This document shows, piece by piece, positions 51,637 to 60,843 of a stretch of 64,000 nt of DNA; positions within the stretch are counted from its first letter, which is position 1; each line of letters opens with the position of its first letter. The notes beneath the pieces are model-generated. The model did not search any database. It had not been told where the DNA came from and saw only the letters and a program-made list of their open reading frames with translations. The position numbers were made by a program, and so were the translations under genes. Source of the DNA: Salinivenus lutea (GTDB lineage Bacteria; Bacteroidota; Rhodothermia; Rhodothermales; Salinibacteraceae); the NCBI GenBank assembly GCA_002894685.1, contig NCRC01000014.1:1-64000 (forward strand). Direction: 5' to 3'.

Positions 51637-52134
51637 AGTGAGGGACACCTACCAACCACAATTACCCCCACCCGTGGGCTTAGCGGCAATTTTCGGATTG
51701 GACGACTGAGGAGATCTTCGGGAAAGAGCAGGAAGCAGAAAAAAGGACGGGTTGTACGAGGAATTCCTGCCCATGGTGGGCCGAATGCTTCCACGTAGCA
51801 CTCTTCCCGAAAGGCTCGTAGGAGAGAAACATGATCATGGGGCAGTTGGGCCGAATGGAGGCGTAAAGGAAGAGATGTTACACAAACTTCTTTGGGTGGC
51901 TGCCCTGTGTACGCGGTCGACACCGTGGTCTACTTGGAAGAAGATTTAAAAAGTGCAGGGCAACGAGGGAGTCCGGAGAGTTATCAACTTTCAAAAGCGG
52001 CGTTTTACCCTGCTTTATCAGTCAGACTAAAAATTTTGGACGAAGACGATTCCGGAAAGATGTAATGCAAAACACCTGAAGGACAGGTAGCCCCCAAGGG
52101 CTTTTAGCACGGAGGCAATACCACACAGGACAAT
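51637..52134. other. intergenic region between the two Sus operons
   Basis: About 500 bp, AT-richer than the average of the window, with A-rich runs (GCAGAAAAAAGGACGG, GACTAAAAATTTTGG). No frame with credible coding character on either strand, and no similarity to the region before susC1 apart from the promoter and leader that follow. I see nothing else in it. Confidence 0.5.
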
Positions 52135-52163
52135 TTGACATAGGCACAGGCTGTCTTTATCTA
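52135..52163 (+). promoter_or_regulatory. susC2 promoter
   Basis: TTGACA (52135-52140), 17-nt spacer, TATCTA (52158-52163). It has the same elements and the same distance to the start codon (about 175 nt) as the susC1 promoter. Confidence 0.65.
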
Positions 52164-52299
52164 CGCATAATGTGAGTGCTCGCTTCCCACTCCAGTGACA
52201 TGCTTCGTCACAGAGGCGGGTCACTGGCGGGAGTGCTGTGATGGGAGTCGTCTGGTTCTAGATCAATTGCCCATCTCCCGTCGATGCTCACGACCGAAG

Positions 52300-52422
52300 C
52301 ACCATTCGTCGTTCTACGATTTATAGTCCAGATTTAGTCATGAGGAGATTGCTATCAACGGTTGCCTTGGGGCTTGCGCTCCTGTTGGCGCCCAGTCTTG
52401 CGTGGGCCCAGCAGGGGACGGT
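52300..52422 (+). repeat. leader/signal-peptide repeat, copy 2
   Basis: 123 bp matching 46853-46975 at 121 positions. A further 12 bp (GTCGATGCTCAC) are shared slightly upstream of both copies. It spans the end of the leader and the susC2 signal peptide. Confidence 0.85.
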
Positions 52423-55240
52423 CGCCGGCACAGTCATAGACGATGCAACGGGAAATAGCCTGCCCGGAGCAAACGTTCAGATTGCAGGAACGGAACTTGG
52501 GTCCGCAACCAACCCAAACGGACAATTTTCGATTTCGGGTGTGCCGGCTGGAGAGCAGACCATTCGCGTCACGTTTGTCGGGTACGAGCCGACCGAGCGG
52601 ACGGTGAACGTGCAGGAAGGAGGCACGACCCGGGTCCGAATTCGACTTGCCTCCGACGCGCAGGCCCTCGATGAGGTCGTTGTGACAGGGGTTGGCCAGC
52701 AACAGACCCGTGGAGAAACGAATGTGTCTGTCTCGAGCATTGATGCTGAGGAGCTGACTGAGACAGCAGAGTACGAAAACGTGACCGATCTCTTGCAGGG
52801 GCGGACGACTGGAGTCACAATTTCCCGCTCCTCCGGAAATGTTGGATCGGGGCTCCGATTCGACGTGCGGGGAGGTGTGAGCCTCAATAGTGATGGTCAG
52901 CCGCTCATTTTCGTAGACGGCACGCGCATCAACCAGGACCCTGCGACTGGATTTAATGTCGGAGGTCAGGGAACCGGCTCCCCCTTGGCCGATCTCGATC
53001 CGAGCAATATCGCGTCGATCAACGTCTTGAAAGGCCCGGCGGCCACCTCTTTGTACGGGACTGACGGCACCGACGGCGTGGTGCTGATCGAAACGAAAAG
53101 CGGTCGGCAGGGCCAGGACCTGGAGGTGAGCTATCAGGGAACCCTGGGCATCGCTACGAAGCAGGCAGGGTACAACGATGACATTTATCCCACGGCGGAT
53201 CGGCTCGATGCCATCCACCGCGACGGCACCATTCAGGGACACCGTGTATCCATGAGCGGTGCTACTGAGAATACCAATTATCTCGTTTCGTATTCTCACC
53301 GCGACACGGAGAGCATTTTCCCGACTGGGAATGGCCAGCGGAATAATCTAAACGCAAACGTTGAGTATCGCCCAAACGAGTCGTTTACGCTTAGCAGTCG
53401 CTCCACGCTTGCGTTCAACTATTACTCCCGGCCGCAGGCGGACAATAACATCTTCGGTGTGCTCGGGGCCCTTGCCCTTGACGCACCCTTTGGGGCGTTC
53501 ACGGAGCGAGACAGCTCCGCGTTCTTTGCCATCGATGACCAGCAGCGTGTCCGGAAATTCCAGCAGTCGGTGCAGCTCTCGTACAGTCCCGATGCCATTT
53601 CGGGGTTGACCCTTCGTGCGCAAGGAGGAGCTGACATCAGTGCCCGGCGCAATGATCAGACCTGGCCTGCCCAGTACGAAGATATTTATATATCGTCCGG
53701 GGGAGAGCGTAATGCTCTCGATTCAGACCGCCGCCGCTTCAACGCGGATCTGACGGCGACCTACAACTACGATCTGTCGCCGGACGTAAGCGGAACGACG
53801 ACGGCTGGAACTCAGCTCTTTACGGAGTCGGATCGGTTCGTGAGCGCGACAGCGTCGCAAATTGGGACCGATCTCATTACGGACATCGGAGCTGGGACGC
53901 AGCTCGATGTCATTAGCGAAGGGCTCTCGAATGAACGTAGCGCCGGAATTATTGGGCGTCAGCAATTTGAATTCCTTGACCGGTACTCCGTTGAGTTTTC
54001 CGTCCGTCGCGACTGGTCCACCCGACTTGTTGCGGGTGAAGCGGGCTCCTTTAAGGAGTGGTATCCGGCGGCACGCGCCTCGGCGCAGATCGGGAATCTG
54101 GACTTTATGCCCGACGCAGTCAGTAGCTTGAACGTGCGTGCGTCCTGGGGGCAATCGGGGTCCCTTCCCAGTCTGGTTGATGGCGAGTTGGTTCGACTCA
54201 ACGGTCAGTCCAGCGGATTTGGGACTGGCGCGACCATTGGAAACGTCGGAAATCCGGATCTTGGCCTGGAGCGGGTTAATGAGGTCGAAGGCGGATTTGA
54301 CCTGGGAATCAACGAGCGTTACTCCCTGTCCTTTACATACTACCGCCAAAGCACGGAAAATTCGATCGTGAACTTCCAGGCGGCTCCGTCAACCGGATTT
54401 GGAAATCAAACAGTCCCCCGGAACGTCGGAGAAATCTTTGCTCAGGGTGTTGAGACTTCTCTGGACGTGACGGCTTTCCAGACCGAGCGGCACTCGCTTA
54501 GCTTCAATGCGAACTATAGCTTCCGAGATCGGGAAGTGAGAGAGCTCGGAGGAGAGAGTATCTTCGGTGTTTTCCAGCGTAACGTGATTCGCGAAGACCT
54601 CGCGCCCTTCTCCTTCGTTGGACGAGAGGTTCTTGGGGCCCGGTTCGCCGACAACGGCGAATACCTTGGCCCTGAGCTGAGCGACGAAGAGGTTGAGCTC
54701 GGGAATCCGGTTGCCGATCACTTCGGCGGGTTTGGATTCACAGCGACGGTCTTCGAGGACCTCCGAATTAATGCGCAGGCCGAGTACCAGCTTGGGAATC
54801 AGACCTACGCGAGTACGGCTCGATTCCTGACGCTGATTGGAGCGAATGAGCGCCGAAATGCACTTCAGGAGGAACTCTCTGGCCTCGATCCGGGGACCGA
54901 TCAGTACCGGCAGGTTGCCAATGATCTGGCGAGAACGAACCCGGGCGCTGGTACCGGAGAAGTCGATAACTTTCTGCAGGACGCCGACTTCCTGAAGCTC
55001 CGTTCGCTTGGTGTTCGCTACAACGCGTCGGACCTGATTTCGTCCGTCACGGGGACTGATCAGCTGAGAAGCTTCACGCTTGGTTTCTCGGCTTCGAATC
55101 TCTTCACGATCACGCCCTATGATCTCGGTCCCGATCCGGAGGTGAACTTTGACGGATCGCGAGGTATTACGCGCGGGCAGGACTTCCTGACTCTGCAGAC
55201 GCCCAGGGAGTATACATTCACTCTCGAAGTTGGAATCTAA
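52340..55240 (+). CDS. SusC/RagA-family TonB-dependent receptor 2
   Basis: 966 residues. Its signal peptide is identical to that of receptor 1 (first 23 residues). The regulatory-like domain (GTVIDDATGNSLPGANVQIAG), TonB box and plug (LDEVVVTGVGQQQTRGETNVSVSS), FVDGTRINQDP and SINVLKGPAATSLYGTDGTDGVVLIETK follow. The barrel diverges strongly from receptor 1, so the two should take different substrates. It ends in FTLEVGI, with a typical terminal aromatic pattern. The ATG at 52340 lies within the repeat shared with susC1. SusD2 follows 100 bp downstream after a hairpin. Confidence 0.95.
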   Translation: MRRLLSTVALGLALLLAPSLAWAQQGTVAGTVIDDATGNSLPGANVQIAGTELGSATNPNGQFSISGVPAGEQTIRVTFVGYEPTERTVNVQEGGTTRVRIRLASDAQALDEVVVTGVGQQQTRGETNVSVSSIDAEELTETAEYENVTDLLQGRTTGVTISRSSGNVGSGLRFDVRGGVSLNSDGQPLIFVDGTRINQDPATGFNVGGQGTGSPLADLDPSNIASINVLKGPAATSLYGTDGTDGVVLIETKSGRQGQDLEVSYQGTLGIATKQAGYNDDIYPTADRLDAIHRDGTIQGHRVSMSGATENTNYLVSYSHRDTESIFPTGNGQRNNLNANVEYRPNESFTLSSRSTLAFNYYSRPQADNNIFGVLGALALDAPFGAFTERDSSAFFAIDDQQRVRKFQQSVQLSYSPDAISGLTLRAQGGADISARRNDQTWPAQYEDIYISSGGERNALDSDRRRFNADLTATYNYDLSPDVSGTTTAGTQLFTESDRFVSATASQIGTDLITDIGAGTQLDVISEGLSNERSAGIIGRQQFEFLDRYSVEFSVRRDWSTRLVAGEAGSFKEWYPAARASAQIGNLDFMPDAVSSLNVRASWGQSGSLPSLVDGELVRLNGQSSGFGTGATIGNVGNPDLGLERVNEVEGGFDLGINERYSLSFTYYRQSTENSIVNFQAAPSTGFGNQTVPRNVGEIFAQGVETSLDVTAFQTERHSLSFNANYSFRDREVRELGGESIFGVFQRNVIREDLAPFSFVGREVLGARFADNGEYLGPELSDEEVELGNPVADHFGGFGFTATVFEDLRINAQAEYQLGNQTYASTARFLTLIGANERRNALQEELSGLDPGTDQYRQVANDLARTNPGAGTGEVDNFLQDADFLKLRSLGVRYNASDLISSVTGTDQLRSFTLGFSASNLFTITPYDLGPDPEVNFDGSRGITRGQDFLTLQTPREYTFTLEVGI

Positions 55241-55253
55241 CGAGTGATTCGAA

Positions 55254-55284
55254 ATGGGGAGTGGGGGACAAAACCACTCCCCAT
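55254..55284 (+). repeat. perfect hairpin between susC2 and susD2
   Basis: ATGGGGAGTGG (55254-55264) and CCACTCCCCAT (55274-55284) form an exact 11-bp stem with a 9-nt loop. No T-run follows, so it is more likely an mRNA processing or stability structure than a terminator. Confidence 0.6.
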
Positions 55285-55339
55285 ATTCCTGCCCCGAAAT
55301 CTTGCCTCCACGTTTTTAACGCACAGTCAGAATTGAATT

Positions 55340-56914
55340 ATGAGTAGTTATCAAACTACACTCAGAAGACTTTCGGCACTCGGTGCCATCTTGCTTTTCG
55401 CCGTGTCATTTACGGCCTGCGATTCCTTTGTCTCGAACGTAGACCAGCCCAAAGACGCTGCCGGGAGCGAGCAGTTTAGCGATCCTGCAGAAGCTGAATT
55501 TCTCATTACTGGAGTTCAGGCTCAGTGGGCGGACACCCACTCGGAGGTGACGGTGTTGGCCGATGGATTGTCCGACGAGTTTCGCTTTGGCATCAACGGG
55601 GATGCGACCTTCCCGACGTTTGCCCAACTTGATGCGGGTCTCATTGCGGACGACAACAACAGCATTACGGGGGCCCTGAATGACCTTCAGGAGTATCGGT
55701 ACCTGGCCGACGACCTGCTCCGGCGTGTTGAGGAGGATGAGGAGTTTGACCTCTCCGATCCTTCTGCCTCGGCCTCTGAAGAGGAGGTCCGTCTTGCGGC
55801 CAATCTGCATGGAGCAAATGCCCGGTTCTACCTCGCCACGTACTTCGGTCACCCGGACGATCCGCGCCGCGGAGGGGCGACGATCGACACGTCCGAATTC
55901 ATTCCGTCCCCCCAGCTGTACCAGCAGGCAGAGGACAAATACGCAAACGCGCTGGCACAGGCTGAGGCCCTGGATGATGGTCTCCGCCAGCGACAAATTC
56001 AATCGGCGCGGGCCCGCGCGGCGCTCTACGCTGGCACCCATGATTTTGAAGACTCCGGTGGGTTTCAGGGGGATGAAGCCCTTCAGGCCGCTGCACAGTA
56101 CGCGCAGGAAGGCCTTAACCAAGGAGAATCCTGGGATGTGGCCTACGACCTGAATACTCCCAATAACTACCATACAGATGCGGGGGTTGGCCGTCTGCAG
56201 CTCGCCGTACAGGACGGAAACCTCAACCAGCTTGCCACGCGCTCGCCGAATCCGTCGCAGAGCTACCGCGTAGCGGATGAGGGCACCGGCGACCTGGAGG
56301 CGCGAAGCCACATTGAGACGGTGGCCAACAACCCGGGTGAATTGCAACGAATCCCACTCACAATCATCAACCCAGGGGGGACGACCTTGGGAGGGTTCGG
56401 GGCGCTTCCGACCAATCTGGAGAACCTGGATTTGGGAGACGGTGCCTTCTCTGCCGTTTATGATGCCTTTGAGCTCAACGGTGAGCCGAATGTAGTTCCC
56501 GGGTCGGGCGGCGAGTCCGCGTTTATCGAGTGGGGCCAGGGCAAGTGGGAGGAGCGAACGAGCATGTCGTTCATCAGCTGGCAGGAGCTCTTCCTCATCC
56601 GCGCCGAACTCGAGTTGCGGGGGTACGATGCTGGTGAAGAATCTGCTCTCGAACTTGTGAATGCCGTTCGGGCAAGCTACGGTGTGGACGAAGACGAAGA
56701 CCCGTTTCTCGAGCCACTCAGTCAAGGCGAACTTGACTTGGAGCGTCTTGCGGTTGAGCGCGACCGTACGCTGTTTGCGACTGGAAATCGTCTGCCGGAC
56801 CAGCGGCGGATGGATGTGGTCGAGTGGCACCTCAAGGATCAGGTGGGTGGCCAGCAGACCGCGCAGTGGTTGCAGCTTACGCAGGCTGAAACCGAGCCGA
56901 ACCCGAACTTCTAG
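55340..56914 (+). CDS. SusD/RagB-family lipoprotein 2
   Basis: 524 residues. Lipoprotein signal with Cys at about 29 (AVSFTAC). The N-terminal helical part has AEFLITGVQAQWADTHSEVTVLADGL and EEEVRLAANLHGANARFYLATYFG. The C-terminal part has MSFISWQELFLIRAELELRGYD, LELVNAVRASYG and DLERLAVERDRTLFATGNRLPDQRR, which correspond to the SusD C-terminal blocks. The sequence differs greatly from SusD1, matching the divergence between receptors. It is the partner of receptor 2. ATG at 55340. Confidence 0.9.
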   Translation: MSSYQTTLRRLSALGAILLFAVSFTACDSFVSNVDQPKDAAGSEQFSDPAEAEFLITGVQAQWADTHSEVTVLADGLSDEFRFGINGDATFPTFAQLDAGLIADDNNSITGALNDLQEYRYLADDLLRRVEEDEEFDLSDPSASASEEEVRLAANLHGANARFYLATYFGHPDDPRRGGATIDTSEFIPSPQLYQQAEDKYANALAQAEALDDGLRQRQIQSARARAALYAGTHDFEDSGGFQGDEALQAAAQYAQEGLNQGESWDVAYDLNTPNNYHTDAGVGRLQLAVQDGNLNQLATRSPNPSQSYRVADEGTGDLEARSHIETVANNPGELQRIPLTIINPGGTTLGGFGALPTNLENLDLGDGAFSAVYDAFELNGEPNVVPGSGGESAFIEWGQGKWEERTSMSFISWQELFLIRAELELRGYDAGEESALELVNAVRASYGVDEDEDPFLEPLSQGELDLERLAVERDRTLFATGNRLPDQRRMDVVEWHLKDQVGGQQTAQWLQLTQAETEPNPNF

Positions 56915-56945
56915 GGATTCGGTTTGATCATTCTACCGGTAATTG

Positions 56946-56985
56946 CAGGGTTGTCCCCGAACCTTCGGGGGCAACCCTGTTTTTA
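56946..56985 (+). terminator. terminator after susD2
   Basis: CAGGGTTGTCCCCGAA pairs with TTCGGGGGCAACCCTG around a short CC loop, with one bulge, followed by TTTTTATT. Strong intrinsic terminator closing the second Sus operon. Confidence 0.88.
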
Positions 56986-57082
56986 TTGTAGCGCTTTGTC
57001 CGTGGCTATTGGGCGTCTACTGAGCCTTCAGGCTCATTTGAGGAGCGAACACGAAACGTAGTTGCATAACGCAAACAGCTGT

Positions 57083-57547
57083 ATGGGCACCTATCTTGCA
57101 CGACGCTTCTTTTTTCTGCTTGTATTTGGTGCGCTTCTGAGTGGGGGGTGTGATTTTGGGAATGGAGCAGAAAATCAAGCCCGTGACCGCCTGGAACGCG
57201 CACGAGAGCAGTGGCAGGAACAGGACATTCAGGACTATCGATTTGTGTATCGTCAGCAACGTGGAGAGGTCATCGTCGACACCGCCGAGGTTTTCGTCCG
57301 GGGAGGTCAAGTCGACTCTATTCATACGGAACCGGAGGTTTCGGAAGATGAACTGCTTGTAGGGACGATTGAATCGTTCTTTGACCTTATTGAGGCGCGA
57401 ATTGGGGAGGACGAGAGCCAGTTTGGGGCAAACTTCGACCAGGAGAAAGGATTTCCGATCGAATATAATGCTGGCTTTCAGGGGGATCGACGAAACCAGG
57501 ACATCATTACCGTTTCGGTCGAGGGTCAGGATGGGGGGAGTTCATGA
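57083..57547 (+). CDS. small lipoprotein (DUF6174-like)
   Basis: 154 residues. Lipoprotein signal FFFLLVFGALLSGGC (Cys at about 23). The mature part begins with a charged helix (NQARDRLERAREQWQEQDIQDYRFVY), then RGEVIVDTAEVFVRGGQVDSI and FFDLIEARIGEDESQ. The W-x-x-x-x-I-x-D-Y-x-F/Y-x-Y pattern and the strands after it resemble DUF6174, a family of unknown role. It is encoded in the AT-richer island. The stop overlaps the start of the MGMT gene in ATGATGA, so translation may be coupled. An upstream TTG (57062) is possible but less likely. Confidence 0.7.
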   Translation: MGTYLARRFFFLLVFGALLSGGCDFGNGAENQARDRLERAREQWQEQDIQDYRFVYRQQRGEVIVDTAEVFVRGGQVDSIHTEPEVSEDELLVGTIESFFDLIEARIGEDESQFGANFDQEKGFPIEYNAGFQGDRRNQDIITVSVEGQDGGSS

Positions 57548-57891
57548 TGAGTCGTGAGGAACCGGAGGCTTCAGACTCTTTCTATGAGCGCGTCTGGGAG
57601 GTCGTGGCGGAGATTCCGCCCGGCCGCGTGACCACCTACGGCGACATTGCGGAGTACCTGGGCCGGCGCGGGGCGGCCCGCACCGTGGGCTGGGCACTGA
57701 ATGAGGCCGTGGGCTCCGACCTGCCGTGCCACCGGGTGGTGAATCGGAACGGGCAGTTGACGGGCAAGCGCTACTTCGAAACCCCGCACGTCATGGAGGA
57801 GCGGCTGCGCAGCGAGGGCGTTGCGTTTGCGGCAGAGGACCGGGTGGATCTGGAAGCGCACCGGTGGGTCCCGTCCGAGGAGCTTTCGTAG
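57544..57891 (+). CDS. MGMT-domain alkyltransferase-like protein
   Basis: 115 residues: only the C-terminal DNA-binding and active-site domain of O6-alkylguanine-DNA alkyltransferase. FYERVWEVVAEIPPGRVTTYGDIAEYLG, AARTVGWALNEA and LPCHRVVNRNGQLTG. The acceptor Cys (C62 in PCHRV) is present, whereas ATL proteins usually have Trp there. The N-terminal domain of full Ogt/Ada proteins is missing. It may be a small active methyltransferase or a damage-binding ATL-like protein. It overlaps the lipoprotein gene by 4 bp, and base composition changes about 45 bp into the gene. Confidence 0.85.
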   Translation: MMSREEPEASDSFYERVWEVVAEIPPGRVTTYGDIAEYLGRRGAARTVGWALNEAVGSDLPCHRVVNRNGQLTGKRYFETPHVMEERLRSEGVAFAAEDRVDLEAHRWVPSEELS

Positions 57892-57987
57892 CCGGGGCAT
57901 TCCTGGGGAGACAGACCCGTGTTGGGGATGACGCTCGTGCTTTGTACCTTCGTTGGGCGTTTGTCCCGATGGTTTTTCCCGTGATGC

Positions 57988-60696
57988 ATGACAGTTTCGG
58001 TCCGCTCCCTCGCCCTCTTCTTGCTCTGTTGCCTGCTCGGCCCCGGGTCGATTGCCGCGCAGCCCGTGTATGAGCGGGCGTCCTTTGCGATCACCGACAC
58101 CAGTGTGGTGCAGGGCGACTTTCGTGTCGTGGCGCCTTCGCGCACGAGGATCACGTCGAACTATCAGCGGGAGACGACCCGGATCAACTTCAAGTTTAGC
58201 CTGAACCGCCGCGACAACGAGCGCCGGTCCGGGGACGACCGTCGCCTCCGCGTCGACCCGGCCGGCGGGACCTACCAGACGCCGGTCTACGTCTTCGGCG
58301 GGCGTCAGGCAGAGGCGTTTCCCCGGCCCACGACGGTCCGACAGCGCGGGGCGGGCGACTCGGTTGAGGTTGTCTTTCGCGTGGACCTCCGCCCGGTCCT
58401 GCGCAGCTTCCGCGAAACTGGCAGCTACACGCCGCCGCAGGGCGATCCCATTGCCGAAGCGGACTTTGAGGGCGTCTGGATTCTGGGCGATACCGGCCCG
58501 CTCTCCTGGAGCACCGACGCCCTGCCGGACGACGGGCCGCTCCGCCTCACCGACCCGGACGAGGACGGGGTGTACCGCACCACGATCGCGTTTGCCAAGC
58601 GCGACCTGCGGCCCCTCAACGAGGAGGGGCGGGCCGTGTGGTCGCTCTCCGCCGACGTGTCGGACTACCCCACGTACCGCTCGGATCAGCGGCTGGTGGA
58701 TGCCCTCTACAATCTGTCGCTGGAAGAGCTGCAGCAGAACATCCGCGACGACGGGGCGCTCATGGCGGGGGCGAAGTGGACCGGCGTGTGGACGCGCGAC
58801 ATCAGCTACAGCATCCTGCTGAGCCTCGCCCTGCTGGAGCCGCAGGCGGCCAAGACGAGCCTCCGGCAGAAGGTGACGGAGGAGGGGCGCATCATTCAGG
58901 ACACGGGCACCGGCGGGTCCTGGCCGATCTCGACGGACCGCATGACGTGGGCCCTGGCCGCGTGGGAGGTGTACCTGACGACCGGCGACCGGGCGTGGCT
59001 CCAGGACAGCTACGACATCATCCGCCGCTCGGCCGAAGCCGACCTGCGTACCGCGTTCGACTCGACGCGCGGGCTGTTCCACGGGGAGACCTCCTTTATG
59101 GATTGGCGCGAGCAGTCGTATCCCGACTGGATGGAGCCGGTGGACATTTACCAGTCGCAGGGACTGAGCACCAATGTGGTGCACTACCGCACCTACCGAA
59201 TCCTGGAGAACATGGCGGAGGCCCTGGGAGAGCCGTCCGATCCGTGGGCCCGCGTCGCGCACACGGTGAAAGAGGGGGTCAACGAGCATCTCTGGCGGGA
59301 GGGGGACGGGCGCTACAGCGCGTACCGGTACGGGCGGACGTTCCCCGCCGCTACGCCGCGGGCCGAGGCGCTGGGGAGCGCCCTCGCGATTCTGTCCGGC
59401 ATTGCGGACGGGCCGCGGGCGCAGCGCGTGGCGGAGAACCAGCCGGTCGTCGACTTTGGCGTTCCCAGCATTTGGCCGTACATCCCGGGCATCCCGCCGT
59501 ACCACAACGCAGGCATCTGGCCGTTTGTGGGGGCGTACTGGACCTGGGCCTCGGCCGAGGCCGAGAACACGCCCGGCGTGGAGCACGGCCTGGCCTCGCT
59601 CTACCGGGCCGCGGGGCTCTTTCTCACCAACAAGGAAAACATGGTGGCCCAGACGGGGCACTTCGAGGGCACGGAAATCAATTCGGATCGACAGCTCTGG
59701 AGCGTGGCGGGCAACCTGGCGATGGTGTATCGCGTGTTCTACGGCATGCGGTTTACGCCGGAGGGGCTGCGCTTCCGGCCGTTCGTGCCGGACGGCTACG
59801 CCGGTACGCACACCCTGGAGGGCGTTTCGTACCGCGACGCGACGCTCGATATTACCCTGCGCGGGTACGGGAATCGTGTGGTGCAGGCAACCCTCGACGG
59901 CGAGCCGCTGGACAAGCCCATGCTCCCGGCGGACCTGGAGGGCGCCCACGACGTGCGCCTGATCCTGAACGGTCAGGTGCCGGAGGGCACGCACCGGACG
60001 GTGGCGAACCGGTACACCCCCGCCACGCCCCCGGTGCGGCGAGCGGACGGGGCCCTCGAGTGGGCAGAGGGGGACGAGGCGCTCGCGTACCGCGTGTACC
60101 GGAATGGGGTGCCGGTCGACACCACGGGCCACCGTCGCTATTCGGTGGAGCCGGGGGCCACGCTATCGGAGTACCAGGTCCAGGCGGTCGGCTCCCGAGG
60201 GCAGGTCTCGTTCCGGAGCGAGCCGGTGCGCGTCGTGGCGGACTCGGCGGTCCGGACGGCCCAGCCGCCCGGTGCGCAGGCGACTGAGCATGCGGGCTAC
60301 ACGGGCGACGGCTACCTGCCCCTCACCCGCGAGACGAATCGCACCGTGGAACTGGAGGTGACGGCGCCCGCCACGGGACGCTATGCGCTTGCGTTCCGGT
60401 ACGCCAATGGGCACGGCCCGATCAATACCGACAACAAGGCGGCCATCCGGTCGGTGCGGGTCGATGGGGAGCGGGTGGGGGCCGCGGTCTTTCCCCAGCG
60501 GGGCGACGGGGCCTGGACCGACTGGGGCTACACGAACACCCTCCGGGTTCGGCTGGCCGAGGGGACCCACACGGTCACCGTGGCCTTCACAGAAAGCGAC
60601 GAAAACATGAATGGAACGGTCAATGCCGCGCACCTCGATCACCTGCGCCTGACGCCCCTGCCGCCCGCGCCGGCCGAGGCGTCCAGGTCCGAATGA
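57988..60696 (+). CDS. secreted six-hairpin glycosidase-like protein with C-terminal carbohydrate-binding-like domain
   Basis: 902 residues. Signal peptide ends SIAAQ (about residue 24). The N-terminal part (about 25-230) is strand-rich. The middle (about 235-640) is helical with (alpha/alpha)6-type features: GAKWTGVWTRDISYSILLSLALLE, GGSWPISTDRMTWALAAWEVYL, PSIWPYIPGIPPYHNAGIWPFVG and TGHFEGTEINSDRQLWSVAGNLAMVYRVFYGM. A short fn3-like segment follows (about 685-760). The last 130 residues resemble a CBM35-like jelly roll (AGYTGDGYLPLTRE, NTLRVRLAEGTHTVTVAF). Possible acid residues include those in WTRDI and EINSD. Substrate unknown; it may supply sugars to the Sus pairs upstream. Confidence 0.75.
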   Translation: MTVSVRSLALFLLCCLLGPGSIAAQPVYERASFAITDTSVVQGDFRVVAPSRTRITSNYQRETTRINFKFSLNRRDNERRSGDDRRLRVDPAGGTYQTPVYVFGGRQAEAFPRPTTVRQRGAGDSVEVVFRVDLRPVLRSFRETGSYTPPQGDPIAEADFEGVWILGDTGPLSWSTDALPDDGPLRLTDPDEDGVYRTTIAFAKRDLRPLNEEGRAVWSLSADVSDYPTYRSDQRLVDALYNLSLEELQQNIRDDGALMAGAKWTGVWTRDISYSILLSLALLEPQAAKTSLRQKVTEEGRIIQDTGTGGSWPISTDRMTWALAAWEVYLTTGDRAWLQDSYDIIRRSAEADLRTAFDSTRGLFHGETSFMDWREQSYPDWMEPVDIYQSQGLSTNVVHYRTYRILENMAEALGEPSDPWARVAHTVKEGVNEHLWREGDGRYSAYRYGRTFPAATPRAEALGSALAILSGIADGPRAQRVAENQPVVDFGVPSIWPYIPGIPPYHNAGIWPFVGAYWTWASAEAENTPGVEHGLASLYRAAGLFLTNKENMVAQTGHFEGTEINSDRQLWSVAGNLAMVYRVFYGMRFTPEGLRFRPFVPDGYAGTHTLEGVSYRDATLDITLRGYGNRVVQATLDGEPLDKPMLPADLEGAHDVRLILNGQVPEGTHRTVANRYTPATPPVRRADGALEWAEGDEALAYRVYRNGVPVDTTGHRRYSVEPGATLSEYQVQAVGSRGQVSFRSEPVRVVADSAVRTAQPPGAQATEHAGYTGDGYLPLTRETNRTVELEVTAPATGRYALAFRYANGHGPINTDNKAAIRSVRVDGERVGAAVFPQRGDGAWTDWGYTNTLRVRLAEGTHTVTVAFTESDENMNGTVNAAHLDHLRLTPLPPAPAEASRSE

Positions 60697-60843
60697 GGGC
60701 TGCCCTGCCGCCCGGCATGCGGCGGCCGCAAAGACCGCGTGGATTCGCCGGAACGAGCCCGGAGTGGGCGTGGCGGGCAAACGAATGCTGCGTGCTCCTG
60801 TACAACCGCTGATTTCTATTCTCTCGCGCCTTTGTCCTTGTTC

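Larger units (their letters stand above)
46445..57590. other. AT-richer island with twin SusC/SusD pairs
   Basis: Codon choice changes at both ends. Inside, third positions often use A/T (GATATTGAAGATGTG, AATGATCTCACC), while flanking genes use C/G almost throughout. The change is abrupt at about 46440, before susC1, and at about 57590, inside the MGMT gene. Judged by eye; no GC value was calculated. It suggests either acquisition or a different selection history. Confidence 0.55.

Noticed and set aside
51637-52134. Small genes between the two Sus operons (frames of 60-77 codons)
   Set aside because: No conserved motif, no start context like the neighbours, and one of them overlaps the intrinsic terminator after susD1.
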